From an uncultured Eubacteriales bacterium (GTDB lineage: Bacteria; Bacillota; Clostridia; Oscillospirales; QAKW01): a DNA stretch of 64,000 bases. The stretch lies in NCBI GenBank assembly GCA_902492505.1, contig CABULU010000001.1, positions 1 through 64,000 on the forward strand, read 5' to 3'. Positions within the stretch are counted from its first letter, which is position 1; each line of letters begins with the position of its first letter. The notes beneath the pieces were generated by a model. That model had not been told where the DNA came from and did no database searches. It worked only from the letters and a program-made list of their open reading frames with translations. Below, piece after piece: positions 52,190-61,472 of this stretch. Position numbers and translations under genes: made by a program.

Positions 52190-53566
52190 TTATGTATTTT
52201 CAGCGTTGAATTTAAGTGTAAATTCAGAAAATTTTCCCAGCTCACTTTTAACGGTAAGCTCTGCGCCGATGATACGGGCGCTTTCCTTTGCAATCGCAAG
52301 CCCCAGCCCAGTGCCCCCCGTATCTCTGCCTCTGGATTTATCGGCGCGGTAAAAACGCTCGAAAATATGTTCCATGTCTTCGGGCGCTATCCCCTGCCCG
52401 TTATCGCGCACATGTATGCAGGTTTGTTCGTCCTTACACACACGCACGCTTATTTCGCCGCCGGGACGGCTGTATTTTACTGCGTTTGACAGAAGATTGT
52501 AAATTATTGTTTTTATAAGCTCTCTGTCAGATAAAACGCTGCCGCCGCCGGTTATGTAAACCGTAAGACCTTTTTTGTCGCTCTCTATCTTAAGCGTGTC
52601 CGCAACGTCGCCGCACAGTTTAAACAGGTCTACCTGCTCATGCGCGGCCGGCTGCTGCTCTAATTTTGACAGGTACAGCAGCTGACCGACAATGCCGGCC
52701 ATCCGATCCGCTTCGCTGTCAACTGTTGCAAGAAAGCGGCACTGCGTTTCCCTGTCAACGTTTAGTGTGCGCAGCGTTTGGCTGTAGCTTTTTATTACGG
52801 TAAGCGGTGTTTTCAGCTCATGGGAAACGTTTGCGACAAACTCGCGCTGTGCCTGCTCTGCTCTTTCAAATTCGTCAAAGTCGTTTTGTATCTGCCTGCC
52901 CATTTCGTTAAAGACGGTGCAGAGACTGCCGATTTCATCGCGGGTTTTAACATCTATCTGCTTAAACTGTCCTCTCGACATGTCGCGTGCGCCCTTTTCG
53001 AGCTTTTTGATTGACGCGGTCAGCCGCTTTGAGATAAAAAAGCTCAGTGCCGCCGCAAGCGCCACGCCGAAAAGCAGCGCCTGTAAAAACAAGAGCGATA
53101 CGTCCCGCAGCTGCGAGAAAAGCTCGCGTCTTGTGTCAACAACATATACCGTATATCCATCCCCTAAGCTGAATGCAAAGTCCAGCGCGTCCGATGTGAG
53201 GTCACGGTCGGTGCTGAAGCCGCCGTCAAGCACCTGCTTTAAATTGCTTGTCATTTTTAAAATTCCGCCGGTGCGGGAGCTTTTAATGACGTTTCCGTCC
53301 TTTAGTATATAGTAGTCGCGCTGCGAATTCTGATTTAAAACGCTGTCGGAATCCTCAAGATATGTCAGCAGCGGTGAAATATTTCCGTCAAAGTCGCGGC
53401 AGATGTCAAAAAACCGCTCGTTTTCAAAAACAAGTGTAACTGTACGCTCAAAATTCCGATAGTAGCCCAGCGTTAAGTTAACAATGAGCGCCGCGCCCAC
53501 AAACGTTAGCACTGCCGCCGTGATAAGCAGCATGGCAAGATTTAGTTTTGTGCTGATTTTTTTCAT
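52190..53566 (-). CDS. sensor histidine kinase, PhoR/ResE type
   Basis: 458 residues. Membrane helix (about 10-32), extracellular sensor (33-155), second helix (about 158-178), HAMP (about 180-232), HisKA with HELKTPLTVIKSYSQTL, and HATPase with N box LLSNAVKYS, G1 RDNGQGIAPEDM and G2 GTGLGLAIAKE. Overlaps its response regulator by 4 bases. Ligand unknown. Confidence 0.93.
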   Translation of the reverse strand: MKKISTKLNLAMLLITAAVLTFVGAALIVNLTLGYYRNFERTVTLVFENERFFDICRDFDGNISPLLTYLEDSDSVLNQNSQRDYYILKDGNVIKSSRTGGILKMTSNLKQVLDGGFSTDRDLTSDALDFAFSLGDGYTVYVVDTRRELFSQLRDVSLLFLQALLFGVALAAALSFFISKRLTASIKKLEKGARDMSRGQFKQIDVKTRDEIGSLCTVFNEMGRQIQNDFDEFERAEQAQREFVANVSHELKTPLTVIKSYSQTLRTLNVDRETQCRFLATVDSEADRMAGIVGQLLYLSKLEQQPAAHEQVDLFKLCGDVADTLKIESDKKGLTVYITGGGSVLSDRELIKTIIYNLLSNAVKYSRPGGEISVRVCKDEQTCIHVRDNGQGIAPEDMEHIFERFYRADKSRGRDTGGTGLGLAIAKESARIIGAELTVKSELGKFSEFTLKFNAENT

Positions 53567-54240
53567 ATAATATAATATCCCGCCCCGCGGCGGCTGAGAA
53601 TTATCTCAGGCTCTGACGGTGTTTTTTCCACCTTGGCGCGCAGTCTTCCGATTGCCACGTCAACCGTGTGCAGGTCGCCTAAAAAATTGTTGTAGCCCCA
53701 CACCTTTTCCAGTATCTCCTCGCGGGATACGACACGCCCCCTGTTTTGGACAAGAAGCATAAGTATTTCATATTCCTTTTTGCTGACCGAAATTTCCTCT
53801 CCGTTTTTGGAGACCGCCATTTTATCGGCGTTTATTTTAAGGTCACCTGCCGAAAAAATTGTCTCCTCACGCGGCTTTTTCTCTGTTCGTGCAAGGTTTA
53901 CCTTTATGCGTGCAATAAGCTCGTTCACCGAAAACGGCTTTGTCACATAGTCGTCCGCCATCAGAGACAGCCCTTTAAGCTTATCCTCCTCGCTGTCCAG
54001 CGCGCTGAGAATAATAACCGGCATATCGGATACTTCCCGCAGCCGCTGCAGCACCTCAAAGCCGGAAAGCGACGGCAGCATAAGATCCAGCACCAAAAGA
54101 TCAGCGCCCTCATTTATCAGACGTAAGAGCCCCGCTTTTCCGTCGCTCTCCGCCGTCGTTTCAAAGCCCGCCGCTTTAAGATTGAATTCTATGATAGAGG
54201 AAATGCTGATATCGTCCTCAAGAATAAATATCTTTTTCAT
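53563..54240 (-). CDS. OmpR/PhoB-family response regulator
   Basis: 225 residues. Receiver domain with acidic pair EDD (8-10), phospho-acceptor D52 in LVLDLMLPS, and K in TKPFSV. C-terminal winged helix with VQNRGRVVSREEILEKVWGY and VDVAIGRLRAKVE. Overlaps ftsK's stop by one base and the kinase start by 4, so all are co-expressed. Confidence 0.94.
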   Translation of the reverse strand: MKKIFILEDDISISSIIEFNLKAAGFETTAESDGKAGLLRLINEGADLLVLDLMLPSLSGFEVLQRLREVSDMPVIILSALDSEEDKLKGLSLMADDYVTKPFSVNELIARIKVNLARTEKKPREETIFSAGDLKINADKMAVSKNGEEISVSKKEYEILMLLVQNRGRVVSREEILEKVWGYNNFLGDLHTVDVAIGRLRAKVEKTPSEPEIILSRRGAGYYII

Positions 54241-56708
54241 CAGTCGTCCCTTTTTACCATCATTTCCTGATATTCCGCCATTGTCATAATAACCTGTCTT
54301 GGCTTTGCGCCCTCGTACGGACCTATTATGCCCTTTTCCTCCATAGTGTCGATAATGCGAGCCGCTCTTGCGTAACCCAGCGAGAACTTGCGCTGCAAGA
54401 CGGAGGTGGAGGCCTTTCCGCTTTCGATTACAAAAGCAACGGTCTGCCAGAACATTTCGTCCAGATCCTCGCCGCCGTCACGGTCTGCGGGCGCGCCGCC
54501 ATCCTGTTTTGTATAGCTTTCCATGGCGTCGTTAGCGCTTTGATCATAGTCTGCAGTGCCCGAATGGCGTTTTACGTATTCTACCACCGTCTCGACCTCC
54601 TCGTCGCTTACAAAGCAGCACTGTATGCGCCGCGCCGAATTCATTGTTCTGCCTTTGAACAGCATGTCGCCTTTGCCCAAAAGCTTTTCCGCGCCCGAAC
54701 CGTCCAAAATGACGCGGGAATCAATCTGGGAGGTGACGGCAAATGCGATGCGTGAGGGGACGTTTGCCTTGATAAGACCCGTCACGACATTGACGGAAGG
54801 GCGCTGCGTCGCGATTATCAGATAAATGCCGGCGGCGCGCGCTTTTTGACAGAGGCGGACGATATAGTCCTCCACCTCCTTGGCGCAGACCATCATGAGG
54901 TCGGCAAGCTCGTCAATTACAATTACAATCTGAGGTACCGTCTCGCACACATCGGAGTGCTTTTGCGCATAGGCGTTGTAGCCGTGAATATTGCGCACGT
55001 TGACGCTGAAAAACAGGTTGTATCGCCGTTCCATCTCGTTTACCGCCCACTGTAATGCCCCCGCCGCTTTTTTGGGGTTGGATACTACGGGAACGATAAG
55101 GTGCGGAATTTTATTGTATACCTCCAGCTCTACCACCTTGGGGTCAATGAGTATCAGCTTTACGTCTTTCGGCGACGCCTTGTACAGCAGCGACATAAGT
55201 ATTGTGTTTATGCACACCGATTTACCGGAGCCTGTCGCGCCCGCGACAAGCAGATGCGGCATGTCGGACAGGTCGCCGTACACAAGGTTGCCCGAGATGT
55301 CCTTGCCGAGGGCAACGGTCAGCGGGTTACTGCTGTTTGCAAATTCATCGGAGTCTAAAAGCTCTTTTATGTAAACCATGCTTTTTTTCTTGTTGGGAAT
55401 TTCTATTCCGACTGCCGCCTTGCCGGGAATGGGCGCTTCAATTCGGATGGAGGTTGCCGCAAGCGACAGCGCGATGTCGTCTGACAGCGAGGTAATTTTG
55501 GATACGCGCACACCCTTGCTGGGCGCCAGCTCATAGCGCGTTACAATCGGTCCGATTGCCGCGCCCACCATTGTCGCCTCTATTCCGAAGTCATGCAGCG
55601 TCTGAATGAGCTTTTGCTCTGTCTGCGCAAGCTCCGTTTTGGAAATTCCGGTTGCCGCACGCGGCGTTTCAAGCAGCGATGTGGGCGGAAAAATGTAGCT
55701 CTCGTCCGTTTTTGCATCTACTGCCGCGGTTTTTGCTGCGCCAAATGAATCGCTTTTTGTAAACACAGATGTCCGGGATGGGGTTTTGTCCGTTTTGTCT
55801 GCATTGTTAAAAACGCCGCTTTTGTCAATATTTCCGACAACCATGTCGGCGGTGGTTATGTACTCGTCGCGGTTTATGTCGTCATGTACAAAAAACGGCA
55901 TGGGAGATGTCTGCTCGACTTCGGCTTCATCCTTGCCGGCGCCCGTAAAGATATCTGAGCCGGGCATGTCCCCTTGTTCGGCGTTATCGCTTTGTTCCGA
56001 AAATTCCGTTTCCTCGTCCACAAAAATATCTATTTTATTTTTCTTTTTCGGTTTTTCGATATGCGGCTTTACAACCTCCGGCTCGTCCGGGTCTGCCGCC
56101 TCGCGCTCAAACGGAGCGCGCAGCTTTTTCCAAATCTGATATAGGGTTATATCGAAAAATGTGAGAGCGCAAATCAGCGCCGCCGTAATAAACAGTATGG
56201 CAAAGCCGATTTTTGTCAAAAGGCATATAAGAGGATATGCAAAAATTCCGCCGATGATTCCCCCGGCGCGGTTTACCATATCCGGTATCCCCTTTGTGAA
56301 AAACTGACCGAAGGAGAACGACCCGAAATAATCGCCGCTTTCAAAAAGATAGCATACGCCGGCAAGCGATATTACAAGCACAAGCCCGGTCCACAGCCGG
56401 GTAGGCGTGGACACGCGCCGGCTCTCCCTTGCAAGCTCGATTCCCAGCCACAGCGTCAGCGCAGGCAGGAGATATGAGACAAATCCGAAGGCGCCTTTGA
56501 ACAGAGCGCGCAGGAACGTGCCGAATACGCCTAAAAAGTTGTGGTACACCGATAGAATGAGCAGCACCGTCAGTGCAAAAAAGATAACGGACAGCACATT
56601 ATCCCGCACCTCGCGCCTGATAGGCTTGCGCTGTGCCGGTGTATTCTTGCCCGCCGCGGATTTCGTTGCGGGTCTGTTTTTTGTATTTCTTTTATTTTTG
56701 ACTGCCAT
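54240..56708 (-). CDS. ftsK: DNA translocase FtsK/SpoIIIE
   Basis: 822 residues. N-terminal membrane domain with four helices (within residues about 35-185), a variable acidic linker (about 200-340), then the motor: Walker A AGATGSGKSVCINTIL, Walker B IVIVIDELADLMM, IATQRPSVNVVTG. The C-terminal gamma winged helix (STSVLQRKFSLGYARAARII) reads polar DNA sequences. Pumps chromosomes across the division or spore septum. Confidence 0.95.
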   Translation of the reverse strand: MAVKNKRNTKNRPATKSAAGKNTPAQRKPIRREVRDNVLSVIFFALTVLLILSVYHNFLGVFGTFLRALFKGAFGFVSYLLPALTLWLGIELARESRRVSTPTRLWTGLVLVISLAGVCYLFESGDYFGSFSFGQFFTKGIPDMVNRAGGIIGGIFAYPLICLLTKIGFAILFITAALICALTFFDITLYQIWKKLRAPFEREAADPDEPEVVKPHIEKPKKKNKIDIFVDEETEFSEQSDNAEQGDMPGSDIFTGAGKDEAEVEQTSPMPFFVHDDINRDEYITTADMVVGNIDKSGVFNNADKTDKTPSRTSVFTKSDSFGAAKTAAVDAKTDESYIFPPTSLLETPRAATGISKTELAQTEQKLIQTLHDFGIEATMVGAAIGPIVTRYELAPSKGVRVSKITSLSDDIALSLAATSIRIEAPIPGKAAVGIEIPNKKKSMVYIKELLDSDEFANSSNPLTVALGKDISGNLVYGDLSDMPHLLVAGATGSGKSVCINTILMSLLYKASPKDVKLILIDPKVVELEVYNKIPHLIVPVVSNPKKAAGALQWAVNEMERRYNLFFSVNVRNIHGYNAYAQKHSDVCETVPQIVIVIDELADLMMVCAKEVEDYIVRLCQKARAAGIYLIIATQRPSVNVVTGLIKANVPSRIAFAVTSQIDSRVILDGSGAEKLLGKGDMLFKGRTMNSARRIQCCFVSDEEVETVVEYVKRHSGTADYDQSANDAMESYTKQDGGAPADRDGGEDLDEMFWQTVAFVIESGKASTSVLQRKFSLGYARAARIIDTMEEKGIIGPYEGAKPRQVIMTMAEYQEMMVKRDD

Positions 56709-56724
56709 TTTCTCACCTAAAAAC

Positions 56725-57561
56725 TCAGATTATAAAGCTCATGACAACCGCGCCCGCACCTACAATCGCGCAGTAGTATACAAACCATCCGAAGCGGTCT
56801 TTTTTCGTTACGTACTGAACAAGCTTTACCGCTAAAATGCCGAACACGGCGGCGGTGACAATGCCGATTATGTACGGCAGGATAAGCGAGCTGTCAATTC
56901 CCGTTTTTACAATATCCCTGACATTCAGAATATTGGCGCCGATGACGGCCGGAATTCCTAAAATAAAGGAAAATTCAACCGCCGTTTCACGGGTAAAGCC
57001 CATGTTGATGCCCGCGGCAATGGTCGAACCGCTGCGGGAGAGTCCGGGCAGCGTCGCTATCATCTGAAACAGACCGATTTTGAGCGCCTGCACCGGGGTC
57101 ATGTCGCGAATTTCTTTTTTCCCCTGTACGCTGTGGTCGGCGATAAAGAGAAGTCCCGCCGTTACAAGCAGCATGATGCCGACAGGCAAAAGCCCTGTCA
57201 TCTTACTCTCGATAGTGTCGTTTACGAATATTACAAGTATTAACGGAAGCGTGGCGATTATCACAAATATATCCATGAGCTGGTACTTGTTTGCTTTTTT
57301 GAACTTGAATTTACCTGAAAAAATCTGAGCGAGCATTTTGAAAAACTCAATGACCATGCCCGCTATCGTTTTGCGGTATACTGCAAAAACCGCGATGAGC
57401 GTACCCAGATGCAGGAGAATGTCAAAGGTCATGTCCCCCGACAGTTTTTCAAGTCCCGGCAAAAATGTCTTGAAAATCACAAGATGTCCCGAGCTGGATA
57501 TCGGAAGAAATTCCGCCAGTCCCTGTATAATTCCGAGTATAACCGAGCTGAGTATAGTCAT
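56725..57561 (-). CDS. uppP: undecaprenyl-diphosphatase UppP (BacA)
   Basis: 278 residues, about eight membrane helices; recycles the undecaprenyl carrier for wall synthesis and confers bacitracin tolerance. Catalytic regions: QGLAEFLPISSSGHLV and LPGLSRSGSTIAAG. ATG 57561 follows GGAGG closely; the longer frame from 57594 is not supported. First gene of the operon with ftsK and the two-component system. Confidence 0.94.
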   Translation of the reverse strand: MTILSSVILGIIQGLAEFLPISSSGHLVIFKTFLPGLEKLSGDMTFDILLHLGTLIAVFAVYRKTIAGMVIEFFKMLAQIFSGKFKFKKANKYQLMDIFVIIATLPLILVIFVNDTIESKMTGLLPVGIMLLVTAGLLFIADHSVQGKKEIRDMTPVQALKIGLFQMIATLPGLSRSGSTIAAGINMGFTRETAVEFSFILGIPAVIGANILNVRDIVKTGIDSSLILPYIIGIVTAAVFGILAVKLVQYVTKKDRFGWFVYYCAIVGAGAVVMSFII

Positions 57562-57701
57562 ATTTTCCTCCGATAGCTTTACATATATAGTCATTATATC
57601 ATACTGATTTATAATTTACTACTATTTTTTGATGTTGACTTTGATTAAATCAGAATATATAATAAAATCCGATATCTATACCGAAAGGACATACCCTGAG
57701 A

Positions 57702-59186
57702 ATGCTTGACAATGATTTTTTTAAGGAACCGATGCCTGTGCCGGCGCAGACGTCGCCGCTTGATTTGCCGGTGACGATAGAACCGGTGCTTTCGTTTCAC
57801 AGCGACGACCCGCTGATAAAAGGAGCGCTTATGCTTTTTATCCGTGATTTTGAGCGCTATCACGGTGTTAAGATAAAAATAACAGACTCTGAAAAAAACG
57901 CGGGTTTTGTTCTTTTCCGGAAGAAGGCAGAGGAGCTTAACCTGAAAGAACCGTCTGTATTTGAGGAATGCCGCGCGGAAAACTACTCGATCGTATTGAA
58001 AAACGGCAGGATAGTTTTAAATTATATCGGGCTTAAAAGTCTGAATCATGCGCTTGCCGCGCTTTTGCGGCTTTCAAAGATAAAAGACGGCAGAATCTTT
58101 TGGAATTACTCCGAGCTGCTGGACGGCCCGCAATGTAAATACCGCGCTTTTCACGTGGACTTGGGCAGAAATTTTCACAGTGTCGGCAGACTTTTTGAGT
58201 ATATCGACATGTGTTTTTGCTATAATCTGAGTCATTTGCACCTGCACTTTAACGAAAATCAGAGCTATACCCTGCCGTCAAAGCTGTATCCCAAGCTGCC
58301 CGCCAAGGACCGCCACTATTCGTTTGAGGAGATACGCGAACTGAACAGATACGCGCTTCGCCGCGGGGTAAGCCTTGTGCCGGAGGTGGATATTCCGGGG
58401 CACTGCAATGCGTTCGGTGCGGCGTATCCCAAGCTGTTTGGTACAAGCGGGGTTATCTGTCAGCATGAAGATTCGATGAAAGCGGTGCGTGAGATAGTTG
58501 AGGAGGTCTGCGCGATGTTCCCCTACTCCGAGTATATCCATGTCGGCGGTGACGAGGCGGATATCCTAAAGTGGACTGAGTGTGAAAAATGCCTTGCTTA
58601 CTTTGAGACGGTTGACAAAGCGGCGGTGGACGCATTTAAAGCCGGAGGGGACGGCCGCGCGCTTGCCGAGCGCATGCTCGCGCACTTTATTAATGTAACG
58701 ACCGACGTTGTTTTCAAGGCGGGTAGAACTCCCATTGTGTGGGAGGGCTTTAACAAGTGCGTAAATGATCTTATATCCCGCAAAATCGTTGTTATGAGCT
58801 GGGAAAATTATTACCAGACGACTGACGAGCTTTTGGAGGCGGGCTTTGATATTATAAACTGTTCATGGAATCCGCTGTATATCGTCACTCCCAAAAAAAT
58901 GTGGAGTCCGGCGGAAATTATGGATTGGGATATTTTCAGGTGGACGCCCGTTCACCCCGATTCTCCCTATATCGGTCAGACTCTGAATATTGACAAGGGA
59001 TTTAAAAAACAAATTTGGGGTGCGCAGCTGCACGCATGGGGCGACTCTCTTGCAAAGGCGTTTGAGGATGTCGAGCAGGGCGTTGCAAAGGAGACGGAAA
59101 ACATTGCAAATCGTCTTCCGGCGCTTGCTCTTAACCTCTGGAATACTCCTCAGATGAAGGAGAAAACCCTAAAGAAAATGCAGTGA
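57702..59186 (+). CDS. GH20 beta-N-acetylhexosaminidase, cytoplasmic
   Basis: 494 residues. N-terminal non-catalytic GH20b-like domain (about 1-140), then the TIM barrel. The catalytic Asp-Glu pair is in HVGGDEADI; RAFHVDLGRNFHS, LHLHFNENQSY and VPEVDIPGH are family motifs. The tryptophan-rich lid residues are seen in MSWENYY and CSWNPLY. No signal peptide, so it likely acts on imported sugars or recycled wall fragments. Monocistronic. Confidence 0.85.
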   Translation: MLDNDFFKEPMPVPAQTSPLDLPVTIEPVLSFHSDDPLIKGALMLFIRDFERYHGVKIKITDSEKNAGFVLFRKKAEELNLKEPSVFEECRAENYSIVLKNGRIVLNYIGLKSLNHALAALLRLSKIKDGRIFWNYSELLDGPQCKYRAFHVDLGRNFHSVGRLFEYIDMCFCYNLSHLHLHFNENQSYTLPSKLYPKLPAKDRHYSFEEIRELNRYALRRGVSLVPEVDIPGHCNAFGAAYPKLFGTSGVICQHEDSMKAVREIVEEVCAMFPYSEYIHVGGDEADILKWTECEKCLAYFETVDKAAVDAFKAGGDGRALAERMLAHFINVTTDVVFKAGRTPIVWEGFNKCVNDLISRKIVVMSWENYYQTTDELLEAGFDIINCSWNPLYIVTPKKMWSPAEIMDWDIFRWTPVHPDSPYIGQTLNIDKGFKKQIWGAQLHAWGDSLAKAFEDVEQGVAKETENIANRLPALALNLWNTPQMKEKTLKKMQ

Positions 59187-59212
59187 GATGTCAGGTGCAA
59201 AATATTAATATC

Positions 59213-59245
59213 ACGCGCGGTTTTATAACCGCGTGTATTTTTGTT
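59213..59245 (+). terminator. terminator of GH20 gene
   Basis: Ten-pair stem (59213-59222 with 59227-59236, one G-U), loop TTAT, then TTTTTG. Confidence 0.8.
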
Positions 59246-59282
59246 TTGACTTGATATTTGTTCATAAATATTTCCTCGGCGC

Positions 59283-59311
59283 TTGACACATTTTCGTAAA
59301 AGATGTATAAT
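59283..59311 (+). promoter_or_regulatory. perfect consensus promoter of rny
   Basis: TTGACA (59283-59288), 17-base spacer, TATAAT (59306-59311). Confidence 0.9.
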
Positions 59312-59356
59312 ATTAAAAGCTATGCTGTATATAAATTCAAACAAAGGGAGGACATT

Positions 59357-60910
59357 ATGACTGCATTAACAGTAGTTATCATTGCGGTCGCCGCTGCCCT
59401 TGTTGCCGGATTTATTGCTTTTATATGTGGATTTTTTTACAGAAAATCGGTATCGGAAAAACAAATTGGTTCTGCTAACGATGAAGCGAGAAGAATTATC
59501 AATGAGGCGATAAAAACAGCTGACACGAAAAAGAAAGAAGCGATTCTCGAGGCTAAGGAACAGCTACATAAAGAGAGGACCGAACAGGAGCGCGAGATAA
59601 AAGAGCGCCGTGTCGAGGTGACAAGGCAGGAAAAGCGCCTGCAACAGAGAGAAGAAATTCTTGACAGAAAGTATGATAATCTTGACAGAAAAGAAGAACA
59701 GCTCAATTCAAAGCTGAAAAAGGCGGAGGAGCTGCAGCAGGAAATGGAGGAGCAAAAGCGCGCGCAGATTGCGGTGCTGGAGCGCATTTCCGGCTATACT
59801 GCGGAGGCGGCAAAGGCGGAGCTTTTGCATGAGCTTGAGCAGCAGCTTGAGCATGACTATGCCGTTAAAATTGCGGAGCATGAGGCGCGGTATGCCGAAA
59901 ATGCCGACGAGAAGGCAAGAAATCTTCTGTCACTTGCAATTCAGAAGTGTGCCGCTGATCATGTTGTCGAGTCTACCGTTTCGGTTGTTGCGTTGCCCAG
60001 TGACGAAATGAAGGGCCGTATAATCGGGCGTGAGGGACGCAATATCCGCTCGCTTGAGACAATAACCGGCGTTGATCTTATAATCGATGACACGCCCGAG
60101 GCGATAACGCTGTCAAGCTTTGACCCCATTCGCCGCGAAATTGCAAGACTTACGCTTGAAAAGCTTATTTCGGACGGACGCATCCATCCTGCGCGTATTG
60201 AGGAAACGGTAGAAAAAATGAAGCGCGAGCTGGATATCACCATTAAAAAAGAGGGCGAGCGCGCTGTTTTTGAAACGGGTGTTCACGGTCTGCATCCTGA
60301 GGTTATAAAGCTGCTCGGCAGACTTAAATACAGAACAAGCTACGGTCAGAATGTGCTTAATCATTCTATTGAAGTGGCTCAGCTGTGCGGGATTATCGCG
60401 TCGGAGATGGGAGAGGATGTTACGCTTGCAAAACGCGCGGGTCTTCTGCACGACCTCGGAAAGAGCGTTGATTTTGAAATGGAGGGTTCTCATATTCAAA
60501 TCGGCGTTGAGCTTGCTAAAAAATACAAGGAATCGCACGGAGTTATCCATGCTATTGAGGCGCACCACGGCGATGTGGAGACAAAAACCAACATTGCCGC
60601 CATCGTTCAGGCAGCAGATGCAATTTCAGCGGCAAGACCCGGTGCCAGACGCGAAAATCTTGAAAATTATATCAAGCGTCTTGAAAAGCTTGAGGAAATT
60701 GCCAACTCCTTTGACGGAGTTGAAAAGACATATGCAATCCAGGCGGGCCGTGAAATACGCATAATGGTAAATCCGGAGCAGATTTCCGACGATAAGCTTG
60801 TTTTGCTGTCCCACGATATCTGTAAAAAGATTGAAAGTGAGCTTGAGTATCCGGGTCAGATTAAGGTTCATCTTATCCGAGAAAACCGCGCGATTAATTA
60901 CGCAAAGTAA
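59357..60910 (+). CDS. rny: ribonuclease Y
   Basis: 517 residues; membrane-anchored endoribonuclease that starts mRNA decay in Firmicutes. N-terminal helix (about 2-27), long coiled coil (about 35-180), KH domain ([16 protein letters not shown]), HD domain with catalytic HD in [12 protein letters not shown] and [10 protein letters not shown]. Length standard. ATG 59357 follows GGGAGG; the frame extending to 59303 lies on the promoter. ymdB, its usual neighbour, is elsewhere in this window. Confidence 0.97.
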   Translation: MTALTVVIIAVAAALVAGFIAFICGFFYRKSVSEKQIGSANDEARRIINEAIKTADTKKKEAILEAKEQLHKERTEQEREIKERRVEVTRQEKRLQQREEILDRKYDNLDRKEEQLNSKLKKAEELQQEMEEQKRAQIAVLERISGYTAEAAKAELLHELEQQLEHDYAVKIAEHEARYAENADEKARNLLSLAIQKCAADHVVESTVSVVALPSDEMKGRIIGREGRNIRSLETITGVDLIIDDTPEAITLSSFDPIRREIARLTLEKLISDGRIHPARIEETVEKMKRELDITIKKEGERAVFETGVHGLHPEVIKLLGRLKYRTSYGQNVLNHSIEVAQLCGIIASEMGEDVTLAKRAGLLHDLGKSVDFEMEGSHIQIGVELAKKYKESHGVIHAIEAHHGDVETKTNIAAIVQAADAISAARPGARRENLENYIKRLEKLEEIANSFDGVEKTYAIQAGREIRIMVNPEQISDDKLVLLSHDICKKIESELEYPGQIKVHLIRENRAINYAK

Positions 60911-60926
60911 AAAAATATATTAAAAT

Positions 60927-60959
60927 ACCGGCTGTATAAAAGCGGCCGGTGTTTTTTTA
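60927..60959 (+). terminator. rny terminator
   Basis: ACCGGC (60927-60932) with GCCGGT (60945-60950), then G and seven T. Confidence 0.75.
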
Positions 60960-60976
60960 TTTTATATATTACTTTT

Positions 60977-60990
60977 GTATGATTTCGTAC
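60977..60990. promoter_or_regulatory. MarR operator copy 1
   Basis: GTATGATTTCGTAC, partly palindromic (10 of 14 positions), just before a TATACT -10 (60991-60996). Confidence 0.65.
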
Positions 60991-61002
60991 TATACTGACT
61001 TG

Positions 61003-61016
61003 GTATGATTTCGTAC
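61003..61016. promoter_or_regulatory. MarR operator copy 2
   Basis: Exact second copy of the 14-mer, 26 bases on, between the -10 and the ribosome site. Confidence 0.65.
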
Positions 61017-61032
61017 ATTAAGGAGAAGACTT

Positions 61033-61470
61033 ATGCCAAAGTATATAACAGAGCAGTTGAAGCGGTTTAATTATCTTACATCTGAGATAGATTCGGTTTA
61101 TCATGAAGCAGCATTTAGATTAGGGATTTCCGACAGTGTTATGCAGATACTGTATGCTATTTGCAACAAAGAAGGTGAATGTCCGATAAATTTTATTGTA
61201 AGCATGTTAGGTATTAAAAAGCAGACGGTGAATTCTGCGCTCAGAAAGCTTGAAAACGAAAATATAGTATGCCTGAAACCTATTGACGGTAAAAATAAGG
61301 CGGTATGCTTTACTGAAAAGGGCGCCGAGTTTGCCTTGGCGACCGTCGGACGCATAATAGAGATTGAAAACGAAATATTTGACAGTTGGATTCCGGACGA
61401 GCGCGCGGATTATCTTAGACTTACGCAAAAATATTTGACCTCTCTTAAGGAAAAGGTGGAAAGGCTTTGA
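61033..61470 (+). CDS. MarR-family regulator
   Basis: 145 residues; winged helix with VSMLGIKKQTVNSALRKLEN as recognition region and wing PIDGKNKAVCFTEKG. RBS AAGGAG. Overlaps or abuts the MATE gene, and its promoter is bracketed by two identical 14-mers, so it is probably the autoregulated repressor of that pump. Confidence 0.9.
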   Translation: MPKYITEQLKRFNYLTSEIDSVYHEAAFRLGISDSVMQILYAICNKEGECPINFIVSMLGIKKQTVNSALRKLENENIVCLKPIDGKNKAVCFTEKGAEFALATVGRIIEIENEIFDSWIPDERADYLRLTQKYLTSLKEKVERL

Positions 61471-61472
61471 TT

